DNA from: an uncultured Collinsella sp.
GTDB lineage: Bacteria > Actinomycetota > Coriobacteriia > Coriobacteriales > Coriobacteriaceae
Direction: 5' to 3'
DNA: 35,822 bases
Assembly (NCBI GenBank): GCA_902469555.1
Contig: CABRDB010000036.1
Coordinates: forward strand, 1-35,822
A program made the translations under genes and the position numbers. A model generated the notes under the pieces. It ran no database searches. It was not told the origin of the DNA and saw nothing but the letters and a program-made list of their open reading frames with translations. Positions 1 through 7,131 of the stretch are shown here, in pieces (the stretch's first letter is position 1; every line of letters starts with the position of its first letter).

Positions 1-1
1 A

Positions 2-328
2 GTCGTGAAGCCGTGCCGAGACTCCATAACGCGGGAGCGCCGCAAGCTCAAGAAGATGGCCCGCATGGTCGCCGATGGCATCATGACCCCCGAGCAGGTT
101 GAGCGGAGCTACCAGAACTGGCGCGGCGGCATGAAGCGGCTGGACGCGCACCGCAGCGTGCGGGCCATGGACGCGCTGTACCGCAGCCTGTTCGAAAATC
201 TCGCGCGGGAGGGGGGGGGTGCTCAATGCAGGCCAACCCGAGGGACGATTCAAGCGGAGGCAAGCCCTCGCAATAGCGGAGAACCGGCAACTCAAAGCAG
301 CGGCCTAAGCGAAGCGGCCGCGAAATAA
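2..328 (+). CDS. C-terminal end of a probable phage reverse transcriptase (cut by window edge)
   Basis: The frame is open at the left edge, so this is the tail of a longer gene; the GTG at 5 is probably internal. The visible part is basic and carries an RERRKLKK stretch, then SYQNWRGGMKRLDAHRS and MDALYRSLF. From memory, the pattern SYxxWRG...R..MD.L...LF closes reverse transcriptases found in gut phages, including those of diversity-generating retroelements. The catalytic YADD region, any template repeat and any variable repeat would lie to the left and cannot be seen. A run of nine G at 211-219 falls just after the conserved part. The low-complexity tail after it (to the stop at 326-328) may be out of its original frame. 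The position just upstream of the lysis genes fits a phage late region. The alternative is an unrelated basic phage protein. Confidence 0.5.
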   Translation, partial: VVKPCRDSITRERRKLKKMARMVADGIMTPEQVERSYQNWRGGMKRLDAHRSVRAMDALYRSLFENLAREGGGAQCRPTRGTIQAEASPRNSGEPATQSSGLSEAAAK

Positions 329-446
329 CAGAAGCATCGAAGGCGTGCCGCGGCGCGCCTTCTTTCTTTGCGCCCATCGAAGCGGCCCGGCAATCTCACG
401 GCGCCAATACGATGGCGACACATTCCCCGACAAGAGAGGAGTCCGC

Positions 447-773
447 ATGGACACTGAGGAAGACATGCCGCGCCCCAACGAGCTTCAAGACGGCACCATG
501 GCCAAGGTCAACGCCCTGCGCGATCTGCTGTCGCAGATCGGCGACCCCGACGCGGCGCACGACGCGGGCGTTATCGACGATGACGAGTACGTTGAGCGGA
601 AGGCGCGAAAGCTCGCCTACACCGCGGCCGTCGCCGCCTACGGAAAGGGTGAGGCCCCGGACGTGGACAAGCTGCTTGAGCAGATGCGCGAGAAGGTCGC
701 CGAGCCCAGCCAAACCGAGACCAACACGGCAAACATCGACTACCTGATGATGACGGTCGGGGGTGAACAGTAA
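447..773 (+). CDS. Small phage late-region protein of unknown function
   Basis: A 108-residue acidic, mostly helical protein. ATG 447 is chosen because AGAGGAG lies 7-14 bases upstream; an upstream in-frame start at 345 lacks such a site. It begins MDTEEDMPRPNELQDGTMAK and ends NIDYLMMTVGGEQ. Proteins of this size with a similar Asp-Tyr-Leu-x-Met-Met ending are common directly before XkdX in phage tail-to-lysis regions. Its stop overlaps the start of the next gene by one base (TAATG), so the two are probably translationally coupled. No enzymatic motif or membrane segment is visible. A tail-associated role is inference from position only. Confidence 0.7.
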   Translation: MDTEEDMPRPNELQDGTMAKVNALRDLLSQIGDPDAAHDAGVIDDDEYVERKARKLAYTAAVAAYGKGEAPDVDKLLEQMREKVAEPSQTETNTANIDYLMMTVGGEQ

Positions 774-955
774 TGGCGGTACGCGTCAAGGCTGCAACCA
801 CGGTGGCGCACTCGAAGAACTATGACAAGGTGAGGCGCTACTACGAGCGCGGCCTCTGGACCAAGGCCATGGTGCATCGAGCCGTGGACTGCAAGTGGAT
901 CACATGCGACGAATATGAGGAGATCGTCGGAGAAGAGTACGCGGAGGAGGTTTAG
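773..955 (+). CDS. XkdX family phage protein
   Basis: A 60-residue protein whose core, NYDKVRRYYERGLWTK then AV..KWIT..EYEEI, matches the XkdX family, short proteins found just before the holin in many phages and PBSX-like elements. The family function is unknown; a small tail or lysis-region role is usually assumed. The start overlaps the stop of the preceding gene (TAATG at 771-775). The stop at 953-955 lies one base before the next GTG start, so the genes form one tightly packed transcription unit. Confidence 0.8.
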   Translation: MAVRVKAATTVAHSKNYDKVRRYYERGLWTKAMVHRAVDCKWITCDEYEEIVGEEYAEEV

Positions 956-956
956 G

Positions 957-1268
957 GTGCCGGCGCTGAGCATCGGGGAGGCAACGTCGGTCCTCTCGGC
1001 CGCCGTTGTGATTGTCACGTTCTTCATCGGGCGCGTCTCCGTATCCAAAACATCGTCTGCCAAGGAGCAGCGGACCGAAGACAAGCTCGACAGCCTTTGC
1101 GGCGACACGAGCGAGATCAAGGACGGCGTCAAGGAGATCAACCGCAAGCTCGACGACCACGGCGAGCGCCTCACGAAAGTCGAGCAACAGGTCATCACCT
1201 TGTTCAACCGGCTCGACCGCGTCGAGAAGAATTACGACCTGCATCACGGTATCGGCGGGTCAGATTAG
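957..1268 (+). CDS. Membrane-anchored coiled-coil protein, holin/hemolysin XhlA type
   Basis: A 103-residue protein starting with GTG 957, behind a strong GGAGGAGG ribosome site; the longer frame from 915 overlaps the XkdX gene and was not used. Residues about 9-26 (ATSVLSAAVVIVTFFIG) form one membrane segment near the N-terminus. The rest (about 35-95) is charged and heptad-like, with DKLDSL, IKDGVKEINRKLDDHGERL and VEQQVITLFNRLDRVEKN. One membrane helix plus a long coiled coil next to a holin and an endolysin is typical of XhlA-like or holin-accessory proteins. The exact family cannot be settled by eye. It lies 10 bases before the holin gene. Confidence 0.65.
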   Translation: MPALSIGEATSVLSAAVVIVTFFIGRVSVSKTSSAKEQRTEDKLDSLCGDTSEIKDGVKEINRKLDDHGERLTKVEQQVITLFNRLDRVEKNYDLHHGIGGSD

Positions 1269-1278
1269 GAGCTGAAAA

Positions 1279-1554
1279 ATGAAAATCAACTGGGCCCTTC
1301 GCTTCAAGAATAAGCAGACGCTCGCGGCATTGGCCGCCACCGTAATCAGCGCAGCCTATCAGGTGCTCGGAATCCTCGGAGTCGTGGCGCCTATCTCTCA
1401 GGGGTCGCTCATCCAGCTCGTCGGAATCATCCTGACCGTTCTCGCCGGCTTCGGCGTGATCGTCGATCCGACCACCAAGGGCGCGTCGGACTCGAAGCGT
1501 GCCATGTCGTACAGCGAGCCCCATGCCGCATATGACGCCAAGGCGGTTGAGTAG
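1279..1554 (+). CDS. Phi LC3 family phage holin
   Basis: A 91-residue protein beginning MKINWALRFKNKQTLAALAA, with two hydrophobic segments (about 14-38 and 44-62) and the family hallmark GVIVDPTTKGASDSKRAMSY near the C-terminus. This layout is that of the phi LC3 holin family, which forms membrane lesions that give the endolysin access to peptidoglycan. A GGAGCTGAAAA ribosome site lies directly upstream. The endolysin start follows the stop by three bases. Start, length and context agree, so the call is firm at family level. Confidence 0.88.
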   Translation: MKINWALRFKNKQTLAALAATVISAAYQVLGILGVVAPISQGSLIQLVGIILTVLAGFGVIVDPTTKGASDSKRAMSYSEPHAAYDAKAVE

Positions 1555-1557
1555 GCC

Positions 1558-2511
1558 ATGGCCATCACACAGCGCGAGGCCTTCGCGCAGGTCATGGAAC
1601 ACCTCGTCTCCCATGATGGGGGCGGCGGTCACGGATACTCGCAGGCCAACCGCATGGGGGACGGAACGACCGAGACGATTTGTCTGTCCGACGGCACCAC
1701 CGTCACTATTGCCGGTGGCGATCGCGACTGTTCCTCGGCCGTAGTGACCGCCCTCCGCGCGGTCGGCGTCAATACCTTCGGAGCCTCGTATACCGGAAAC
1801 ATGCGGGAGCAGCTGCTCAAGACGGGTCTTTTCGGCTGGCGTAAGATGGGCGTCAAGTCCGCCCAGCGTGGAGACATCTACCTCAACGAGAAGTGCCACA
1901 CCGCCGTGTGCGTCTCTCCCTATGGATCAGCTCGCGGCGACCTCTTGGCCCAATTCTCCATTTCTGAAAAGGGGACCGTCACCGGCACCAAGGGCGACCA
2001 GACCGGGCGCGAGTCCAACATCAAGGCGTACTACAGCTACCCATGGGACGGCACGCTCTACTGGCTTGGCGACGGCAAGACACTGAATGGGTCAAATACG
2101 GAAGTCGCGGACAATACGGTCCCGAGCCTCGGAGACACGCGATATTTCGGCCCGAAGATGGCCAAGGAGCTGCAACGCCAGCTCGGCACGACTGCCGATG
2201 GCGTGATCTCCGGTCAATGGCCGGCGAATGAGCGATACCTTTGGGCATGCGACCGCGGCGTAATCGAGTACGTCAAGGGCGGGGTTGGCTCGAATGCCGT
2301 CCGCGCCCTGCAGGACAAGGTCGGATGCAAAGTCTATCCCGTGGTCGGCGGTGTTCAGGCGCGACAGATGGGTTCGGGAACGGTCTTCAAACACCAGCAG
2401 TGGCTTATCGCTCAAGGTATCTCGTGCGGATCATCGGGTGCGGACGGATACCAGGGCCGCGACACCAACGTCGCCATCGGCCAAGCGCTCGTCAAGCAAC
2501 TCTATCGATAG
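1558..2511 (+). CDS. Phage endolysin, NlpC/P60-like peptidoglycan amidohydrolase with cell wall binding tail
   Basis: A 317-residue protein. Residues 1-165 look like a cysteine peptidase/amidase of the Amidase_5 type. The likely nucleophile is Cys58 in GGDRDCSSAV, and the likely His is His114 in NEKCHTAVCVS, preceded by the RGDIYL strand. Residues about 185-317 resemble peptidoglycan-binding repeats (ARELQRQLG-type helix, TTADGVISGQW, then AVRALQDKVG). It would cut peptide or amide bonds in the host wall at the end of the phage cycle, after the holins at 957-1554 open the membrane. The family fits phages of Gram-positive hosts. The precise bond cleaved is not readable from sequence. Confidence 0.85.
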   Translation: MAITQREAFAQVMEHLVSHDGGGGHGYSQANRMGDGTTETICLSDGTTVTIAGGDRDCSSAVVTALRAVGVNTFGASYTGNMREQLLKTGLFGWRKMGVKSAQRGDIYLNEKCHTAVCVSPYGSARGDLLAQFSISEKGTVTGTKGDQTGRESNIKAYYSYPWDGTLYWLGDGKTLNGSNTEVADNTVPSLGDTRYFGPKMAKELQRQLGTTADGVISGQWPANERYLWACDRGVIEYVKGGVGSNAVRALQDKVGCKVYPVVGGVQARQMGSGTVFKHQQWLIAQGISCGSSGADGYQGRDTNVAIGQALVKQLYR

Positions 2512-2519
2512 GTGTGCAT

Positions 2520-2630
2520 ATGAATCCGTTTGATATCTGTTTTATTGTCGGCGCTGCTGCAGGACTGCTGACCGGTCTTCTCGGATGGGCAATCGTGCGC
2601 GTCGGCAGCCAAAAAGACTTTAGAAATTGA
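2520..2630 (+). CDS. 36-residue single-span membrane peptide at the prophage end
   Basis: ATG 2520 to TGA 2628 encodes MNPFDICFIVGAAAGLLTGL followed by LGWAIVRVGSQKDFRN: one hydrophobic helix with a short basic tail. It starts nine bases after the endolysin stop and is followed within ten bases by a strong terminator, so it is the last gene of the lysis operon. GATAGGTG upstream is a modest ribosome site. Small membrane proteins here often act as holin accessories or spanin-like factors, but no family can be named. Confidence 0.6.
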   Translation: MNPFDICFIVGAAAGLLTGLLGWAIVRVGSQKDFRN

Positions 2631-2637
2631 TAGATGC

Positions 2638-2677
2638 AGCCCCTCCCCGGCATGAACTGACGGGGAGGGGCTTTATG
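2638..2677 (+). terminator. Rho-independent terminator of the phage lysis operon
   Basis: Perfect 12-base arms AGCCCCTCCCCG (2638-2649) and CGGGGAGGGGCT (2661-2672) enclose an 11-base loop and are followed by TTTATG. It sits eight bases after the last phage stop codon. Confidence 0.85.
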
Positions 2678-2796
2678 CATTGCCGGGTATCCGTCAATAT
2701 CCGTTCTGCAATGCAGTTTCAGTGCGGTGAGAGAGTGTGGAAACATAACTACCTGCGATTTTGCTGCTACAAGGCACTCCATAACATCACGTTCAA

Positions 2797-2842
2797 GACT
2801 CTTAATCCCAAGGTCCAGGGTTCGACCCCCTGACGGCCCACC
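2797..2842 (+). other. Prophage attachment site: 3' part of tRNA-Lys(CTT)
   Basis: From 2797 the sequence reads as the 3' half of a tRNA. It has an anticodon loop CTCTTAA (anticodon CTT), the 3' anticodon arm TCCCA, a T arm CAGGG-TTCGACC-CCCTG, and the acceptor strand ACGGCCC followed by A and CC. The bases to the left (TTCAA) do not make the matching anticodon arm TGGGA, D arm or acceptor strand, so this is not a complete gene. Phages that integrate in tRNA genes rebuild the intact tRNA at one end and leave such a 3' copy at the other. With lysis genes just to the left, this is read as the right attachment site, and the intact tRNA-Lys and integrase should lie left of the window. Confidence 0.75.
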
Positions 2843-2924
2843 CAAAGCATGGTAAAGCGACTGGCTTAGGCTGGTCGCTTTTTTGTTAACCTCACATGGG
2901 GTCGAACCCGTCGGGGCGCGGAGC
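2824..2924 (+). repeat. Tandem repeat copy 1: tRNA 3' end, terminator and flank
   Basis: About 100 bases starting GACCCCCTGACGGCCCACCC, running through the tRNA terminator hairpin and ending GGGGCGCGGAGC. The same block recurs 129 bases downstream with few changes. It overlaps the last part of the tRNA-Lys fragment. Confidence 0.85.
2854..2886 (+). terminator. Terminator behind the tRNA-Lys fragment
   Basis: Arms AAGCGAC (2855-2861) and GTCGCTT (2874-2880) are followed by a run of T. It is a normal tRNA-gene terminator carried along with the attachment site. Confidence 0.75.
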
Positions 2925-2952
2925 GCCGCAGCGACCGCCTGCGCAGCGGGCT

Positions 2953-3053
2953 GACCCCCTGACGGCCCACCCAAAGATTGTTAAAGCGACTGGCTCAGGC
3001 TGGTCGTTTTTTTGTTGACCACGCATGGGGTCGAACCCGAAAGGGCGCGGAGC
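2953..3053 (+). repeat. Tandem repeat copy 2: tRNA 3' end, terminator and flank
   Basis: Second copy of the block at 2824-2924, offset by exactly 129 bases. It again starts with GACCCCCTGACGGCCCACCC and ends with GGGCGCGGAGC. The tRNA part is shorter here: only the last 20 or so bases of the T arm and acceptor are kept, preceded by unrelated GC-rich sequence. Confidence 0.85.
2983..3015 (+). terminator. Second copy of the tRNA terminator
   Basis: AAGCGAC (2984-2990) pairs with GTCGTTT (3003-3009, with a G-T pair) and is followed by seven T. Copy of the hairpin at 2854-2886. Confidence 0.65.
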
Positions 3054-3068
3054 TGAGTAATCTGCACC

Positions 3069-3141
3069 GTGATTCCCTTAGGGAAACACGGCTAAAGCCC
3101 CGTAGGCGTGTTCTCCTTAGGGGAATCATGCTTACGGGGCT
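3069..3141 (-). terminator. Interleaved inverted repeats after the flavoprotein gene, probable terminator
   Basis: Read on the minus strand, AGCCCCGTA (3141-3133) pairs with TACGGGGCT (3104-3096) and is followed by TT, as in a terminator for the gene ending at 3188. A second pair of arms overlaps it: GTGATTCCC..GGGAAACACG (3069-3090) matches the complement of CGTGTTCTCC..GGGGAATCAT (3106-3129). The order is arm A, arm B, arm A', arm B', so the two pairings cannot form as simple nested hairpins. Confidence 0.55.
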
Positions 3142-3187
3142 CGATGCATGTTGAGAAGTTGTGATCAAACTCAAAGTGAGAATCGAT

Positions 3188-4714
3188 TTAGTCTGCTCGA
3201 TAGTGCGAACCCAGGCTTTCAGTTCGCTTGCGCATGGCTTTGGCCATCTCCATCGCCAGCTGAATCTGCGACTGTGGGCGGGCGAGGGCTGCGATCTCGC
3301 TGTCATCGGCATGCGGCTTGCTCAGCGCCATGGCCTTGTCTTGCAGGCTTTCAAGCTGTTGCAGGGCCTCGGATAGGCCTGTTTCGGTCCTGTTGATCAT
3401 GCAAAAGGTGCTCATCGTGTGCCTAAGGCTGTGTGTCAGGCGTTCGGCATCTGTTGTGGCAATGCCGTACTGGGGGAGGGTGATATCCGCCTTCAGGGCT
3501 GTCTTAGGCTCTTTCTGCGCTGCAAGGGCTGCCGATGCGCCTGCGATGCGCCCGAACACGATGCCGTTGGCGCTTGACAAGCCACCAATGCGGTCGGCTC
3601 CGTGCATGCCGCCTGTCGCCTCGCCGCAAGCGTAGAGACCCTCAACGCCCGTGTACGCGGTCTTATCGATCTTGATGCCGCCATTAGCGGCGTGGGCATA
3701 CATCGCAACGCGCATCTCGTCAGTCGGAGCGATGCCGTGCTCGTCTTGCAGCCAGGTGGCAAAGGTCTGCACAAACTCTGGGACATCCTCGCGGGGGAAG
3801 TCGTAGTGGAGTGCCAGACCTTCGGCACCTGCCTGATCAATGACGAGATCGATAGCGCGGGAGGTCAAGCGTGACGTGAAGGGACCATATCCAGAGCGCT
3901 GCTCGAGCAGGTCGTCCAGCTTGTCGTCGGCAATATCTACTGGCTGGTCTACATGTACGTAGCGCCAGGTTTTCTCGTTGAAGACCAAGTTACGCTTGGG
4001 CTCGATGAAGCCGGGCATCATCTGCATGAACTCTATATTAGTAAGTGTTGCGCCGTGCGCGAGTGCGATGGCCTGCGAGGAGCTGAGCACATCAGCCGAC
4101 GTAAGGCTGCGCTCGAACAGGCCGCCAGTGCCACCGGCTGCGATGATCGTGGCCTTGGCAGCAAAGGGCACGATTCGATTTTTGGTGAGGTCGTAGAGCA
4201 CGGTTCCGGTTACTCTGCCGTTCGTGTCCTCAACAAGGTCAATAAGCTCATGGCGGGGGAGCAGGCGAATGCCGAGCGACTCGATCCTGGTCGTCAGAGC
4301 GTCCTCAAGGGGCTTGCGGGTGAGGCCGCGCCACATGCGCGTCTTGTGGTCAAAGCAGGGGATAAATTGCTTTTGTTGAGCACTCTTGGCGCTTTGCGGA
4401 CGCTGGAGCTCAACGCCCAGGTCTTGCTCGAGCCAGTCAATCGCTTGGGGAATGCCGTGGACGAACGTTTGGACGAGTTCGGGGTCGGCAACGCCGCCGC
4501 CGACGGCCAGGATGGTGTCGATGAGGTCCTGCTCGTCGTCTTCGTCGACGGGACCGATGAGGCCGAGGCCCCAGGTACCCGGGAAGAAGCTCGATCCACT
4601 CATGGTCTTGCCGGCGCTTGCCACAGTGACGGTTGCACCCGTGCGTGCCGCTTCGATGGCGGCACAAAGGCCCGCAATGCCAGATCCAATTACCAGTACA
4701 TCAGTCGATTCCAT
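3188..4714 (-). CDS. FAD-dependent flavoprotein, fumarate reductase / L-aspartate oxidase family
   Basis: A 508-residue protein from ATG 4714, with AAAGGA upstream; the longer frame to 4771 lacks a site. Residues 5-20 (DVLVIGSGIAGLCAAI) are the Rossmann dinucleotide motif binding the ADP part of FAD. ATIIAAGGTGGLF is the second FAD contact, and GLYACGEATGGMHGADRIGG the late FAD segment. The C-terminus RTESLGSHYRAD resembles the ESRG.H.R.D ending of FrdA and NadB. The enzyme should move electrons between FAD and a dicarboxylate such as fumarate, or oxidise aspartate. No iron-sulfur subunit, cytochrome or nadA/nadC gene is adjacent, so neither FrdA nor NadB can be named. No signal peptide is seen, so it is probably cytoplasmic. 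It is a single-gene unit with a probable terminator at 3069-3141. Confidence 0.8.
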   Translation of the reverse strand: MESTDVLVIGSGIAGLCAAIEAARTGATVTVASAGKTMSGSSFFPGTWGLGLIGPVDEDDEQDLIDTILAVGGGVADPELVQTFVHGIPQAIDWLEQDLGVELQRPQSAKSAQQKQFIPCFDHKTRMWRGLTRKPLEDALTTRIESLGIRLLPRHELIDLVEDTNGRVTGTVLYDLTKNRIVPFAAKATIIAAGGTGGLFERSLTSADVLSSSQAIALAHGATLTNIEFMQMMPGFIEPKRNLVFNEKTWRYVHVDQPVDIADDKLDDLLEQRSGYGPFTSRLTSRAIDLVIDQAGAEGLALHYDFPREDVPEFVQTFATWLQDEHGIAPTDEMRVAMYAHAANGGIKIDKTAYTGVEGLYACGEATGGMHGADRIGGLSSANGIVFGRIAGASAALAAQKEPKTALKADITLPQYGIATTDAERLTHSLRHTMSTFCMINRTETGLSEALQQLESLQDKAMALSKPHADDSEIAALARPQSQIQLAMEMAKAMRKRTESLGSHYRAD

Positions 4715-4903
4715 CGGATTCCTTTCTCGTCCGGCGCATTGTCGCACGGGTGATCGGCAATGGGGCCGCAAAGACCCGGCAAATCGGTAAAGGGCAAATA
4801 TGGCAGGTGGGTGTCATGGACGCTCTGACGCTCCATCTCATCACATCTTGTATTTCGCCCCAGCTGATATATCGGCATTAGCTACCCTGCGACAGCGCAA
4901 ACA

Positions 4904-4935
4904 AAAAGAGCCGCTACCCGGGTGGGTAGCGGCTC
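4904..4935 (-). terminator. Terminator of the GGGtGRT operon
   Basis: Perfect 12-base arms GAGCCGCTACCC (4908-4919) and GGGTAGCGGCTC (4924-4935). Read on the minus strand the hairpin is followed by TTTTTG. It lies 35 bases beyond the stop of the GGGtGRT gene. Confidence 0.85.
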
Positions 4936-4970
4936 CAAAGCTCAACTATATGAGCATCGCGCGGGCGCGA

Positions 4971-5975
4971 TTAGGCCTTGAGGGCCTCCTCGACGGCGAC
5001 AGCGCAGGCGACGGTGGCACCGACCATGGGGTTGTTGCCCATGCCGATGAGACCCATCATGTCGACGTGCGCAGGCACGGAGGAAGAACCGGCGAACTGG
5101 GCGTCGGAGTGCATACGGCCCATGGTGTCGGTCATGCCGTAAGAGGCAGGGCCGGCGCCCATGTTGTCCGGGTGCAGGGTACGGCCAGTGCCGCCACCAG
5201 AAGCGACGGAGAAGTACTTCTTGCCAGCCTCGAGGCGCTCCTTCTTGTAGGTGCCAGCGACGGGGTGCTGGAAGCGCGTGGGGTTGGTGGAGTTACCGGT
5301 GATCGAGATGTCGACGTTCTCGTGCCACATGATGGCAACGCCCTCGCGGACGTCGTCGGCGCCGTAGCAGTTGACGGCGGCGCGGGGACCATCGGAGTAG
5401 GGGATGGTCTCGACGACCTTGAGCTCGCCCGTGAAGTAGTCGAACTGGGTCTTCACGTAGGTGAAGCCGTTGATGCGGGCGATGATCTGAGCAGCGTCCT
5501 TGCCCAGACCGTTGAGGATGACGCGCAGCGGCTTCTTGCGAGCCTTGTTGGCGTTCAGAGCCAGGCCGATAGCACCCTCAGCGGCAGCGAAGGACTCGTG
5601 ACCGGCCAGGAAGGCGAAGCACTCGGTGTCGTCGGAGAGCAGCATAGCGCCCAGGTTGCCGTGGCCCAGACCGACCTTGCGGTCCTCGGCGACGGAGCCG
5701 GGAACGGTGAAGGCCTGGATGCCCTCGCCGATGATGGCGGCAGCCTCAGAAGCGGACTTGGCGCCACGCTTGACAGCGAGAGCGCAACCGAGGGTGTAGG
5801 CCCACTCGGCATTCTGGAAGGCGATGGACTGGGTGTTGTTGACGATCTCACGCGGGTTGAAGCCCTTGTCGGTGCAGATCTGCAGAGCTTCCTCGAGGGA
5901 GGCGATGCCGTTGTCGGCGAGGCACTTGTTGATCTTGTCAGCGCGGCGCTCGTAACCTTCGAACGTAACAGTCAT
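4971..5975 (-). CDS. GGGtGRT family protein
   Basis: A 334-residue soluble protein without signal peptide or membrane segment. It carries the family-defining string GGGTGRT at residues 260-266, in VASGGGTGRTLHPDNMGAG. The family takes its name from this motif and is typically found beside an iron-sulfur scaffold-like gene, as here; its biochemical role is not established as far as I know. The start is supported by GGGAGGG before ATG 5975. It lies 18 bases after the scaffold gene and ends just before a strong terminator, so the two form one operon. Conserved Gly-rich loops and many Asn/His residues suggest a cofactor or metal-binding fold, but that is inference. Confidence 0.85.
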   Translation of the reverse strand: MTVTFEGYERRADKINKCLADNGIASLEEALQICTDKGFNPREIVNNTQSIAFQNAEWAYTLGCALAVKRGAKSASEAAAIIGEGIQAFTVPGSVAEDRKVGLGHGNLGAMLLSDDTECFAFLAGHESFAAAEGAIGLALNANKARKKPLRVILNGLGKDAAQIIARINGFTYVKTQFDYFTGELKVVETIPYSDGPRAAVNCYGADDVREGVAIMWHENVDISITGNSTNPTRFQHPVAGTYKKERLEAGKKYFSVASGGGTGRTLHPDNMGAGPASYGMTDTMGRMHSDAQFAGSSSVPAHVDMMGLIGMGNNPMVGATVACAVAVEEALKA

Positions 5976-5993
5976 AGTTATTTCCCTCCCTTT

Positions 5994-6728
5994 CTACTCG
6001 TGAACCGGGAACACGCTGGCGACGGAGTGAGTCTCCTCGTCGGTGCGCGGGTCGATGTACTTGGCAGCGTTCTCCCACTGACCATAGTGGCCCATAGCGC
6101 CAGCGATGGCCTCCTCGGGGGTCTTGCCGGCCTTGACGGCGTCGGTGAACTTGCCGAGGTTCAGGAACTCGAATGCGATGATCTCGTTCTTGTCGTTGAG
6201 AGCCATGCGGGTGACGTAGCCCTGAGCGAGCTCGAGGTAACGAGCGCCCTTGGCCTTGGTGCCGAACATGGTGCCGACCTGAGAGCGAAGGCCCTTGCCG
6301 AGGTCGTCGAGGGAGGCGCCCACGGGCAGGCCGCCCTCGGAGAACGCGGTCTGGCTGCGGCCGTAAACGATCTGCAGGAAGATCTCGCGCATAGCAACGT
6401 TGATGGCGTCGCAGACGAGGTCGGTGTTGAGGGCCTCGAGGATGGTCTTACCGGGAAGGATCTCGGAAGCCATGGCGGCAGAGTGGGTCATGCCCGAGCA
6501 GCCGATGGTCTCAACGAGGGCCTCCTCGATGATGCCGTCCTTGACGTTCAGCGTGAGCTTGCAGGCGCCCTGCTGAGGTGCGCACCAACCCACACCGTGC
6601 GTAAGACCGGAGATGTCGGAAATCTCCTTAGCCTGGACCCACTTGCCCTCCTCGGGGATGGGTGCGGGGCCGTGGTATGCACCCTTGGCAACGGGGCACA
6701 TGTTCTCCACTTCCTGTGAGTACTGCAT
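5994..6728 (-). CDS. NifU-like iron-sulfur cluster assembly scaffold protein paired with GGGtGRT
   Basis: A 244-residue protein. ATG 6728 is chosen because GAGAGGAG precedes it; the frame continues to 6893 without a comparable site or conserved sequence. Cysteines at about 11, 49, 56 and 77 lie in the N-terminal third. Cys77 is in VETIGCSGMTHSAAMAS, which resembles the cluster-ligand strand of IscU/NifU N-terminal domains. The C-terminal half, with YVTRMAL and IIAFEFLNLGKFTDAV, is not part of classical IscU and is shared by homologues next to GGGtGRT genes. It probably carries or transfers an Fe-S cluster for a dedicated target, separate from the SUF operon at 8.6-13.8 kb. Confidence 0.8.
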   Translation of the reverse strand: MQYSQEVENMCPVAKGAYHGPAPIPEEGKWVQAKEISDISGLTHGVGWCAPQQGACKLTLNVKDGIIEEALVETIGCSGMTHSAAMASEILPGKTILEALNTDLVCDAINVAMREIFLQIVYGRSQTAFSEGGLPVGASLDDLGKGLRSQVGTMFGTKAKGARYLELAQGYVTRMALNDKNEIIAFEFLNLGKFTDAVKAGKTPEEAIAGAMGHYGQWENAAKYIDPRTDEETHSVASVFPVHE

Positions 6729-7131
6729 GCCTCTCCTCTCTATCGTGTTGGCGTCCCGTCTGGGGGCCGTGGCTGGCGATTGCCGGGCGACCCTTCGAAA
6801 GGGACATGACATGCAGCCCCTATAATACCGCGAAATGCACGGAATATTCGGCGAACGGCTCAGTTTTCGTAGCGAGATGCGCGGAACTTTCAATTGAAAC
6901 GGTTTAACTCTATATTCTGTGGTCGTGCACTTCCGTAGAGGGGGTCCGTCTTGGGCAAGCTTTTGGTCAGCTTTTGTAAGCGTTGCAGGGGTTGACCTGT
7001 TGCAACGGTGCCGTTCGCCGCCTGTTTACTGCCTTTGGCCGCGCGAGCGAATTGTTTTGCGTGAATGTTTTGATGGCACGCTTCAATCGTGCTGTATTGG
7101 ATGGCAAGCAGATCCCGGCGAAGGGAGCGCC
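6729..7131. other. Intergenic region, divergent starts
   Basis: No convincing gene. The minus strand has a possible -10 (TATTAT, around 6820-6827) for the scaffold/GGGtGRT operon without a clear -35. The plus strand is AT-rich near 6890-6918 and could hold the promoter of the RayT-like gene, whose frame runs open through 6919-7131 but has its first good ribosome site (AAGGGAG) only before 7132. Confidence 0.35.

Noticed and set aside
2797..2842. A complete functional tRNA gene
   Set aside because: Only the anticodon loop, 3' anticodon arm, T arm and acceptor 3' strand are present. The 5' half is replaced by unrelated phage-side sequence.
4800..6719. 639-codon plus-strand open frame
   Set aside because: It lies antisense across the GGGtGRT and scaffold genes and has a Val/Gly/Asp-rich composition typical of a mirror frame in GC-rich DNA. 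It shows no motif.
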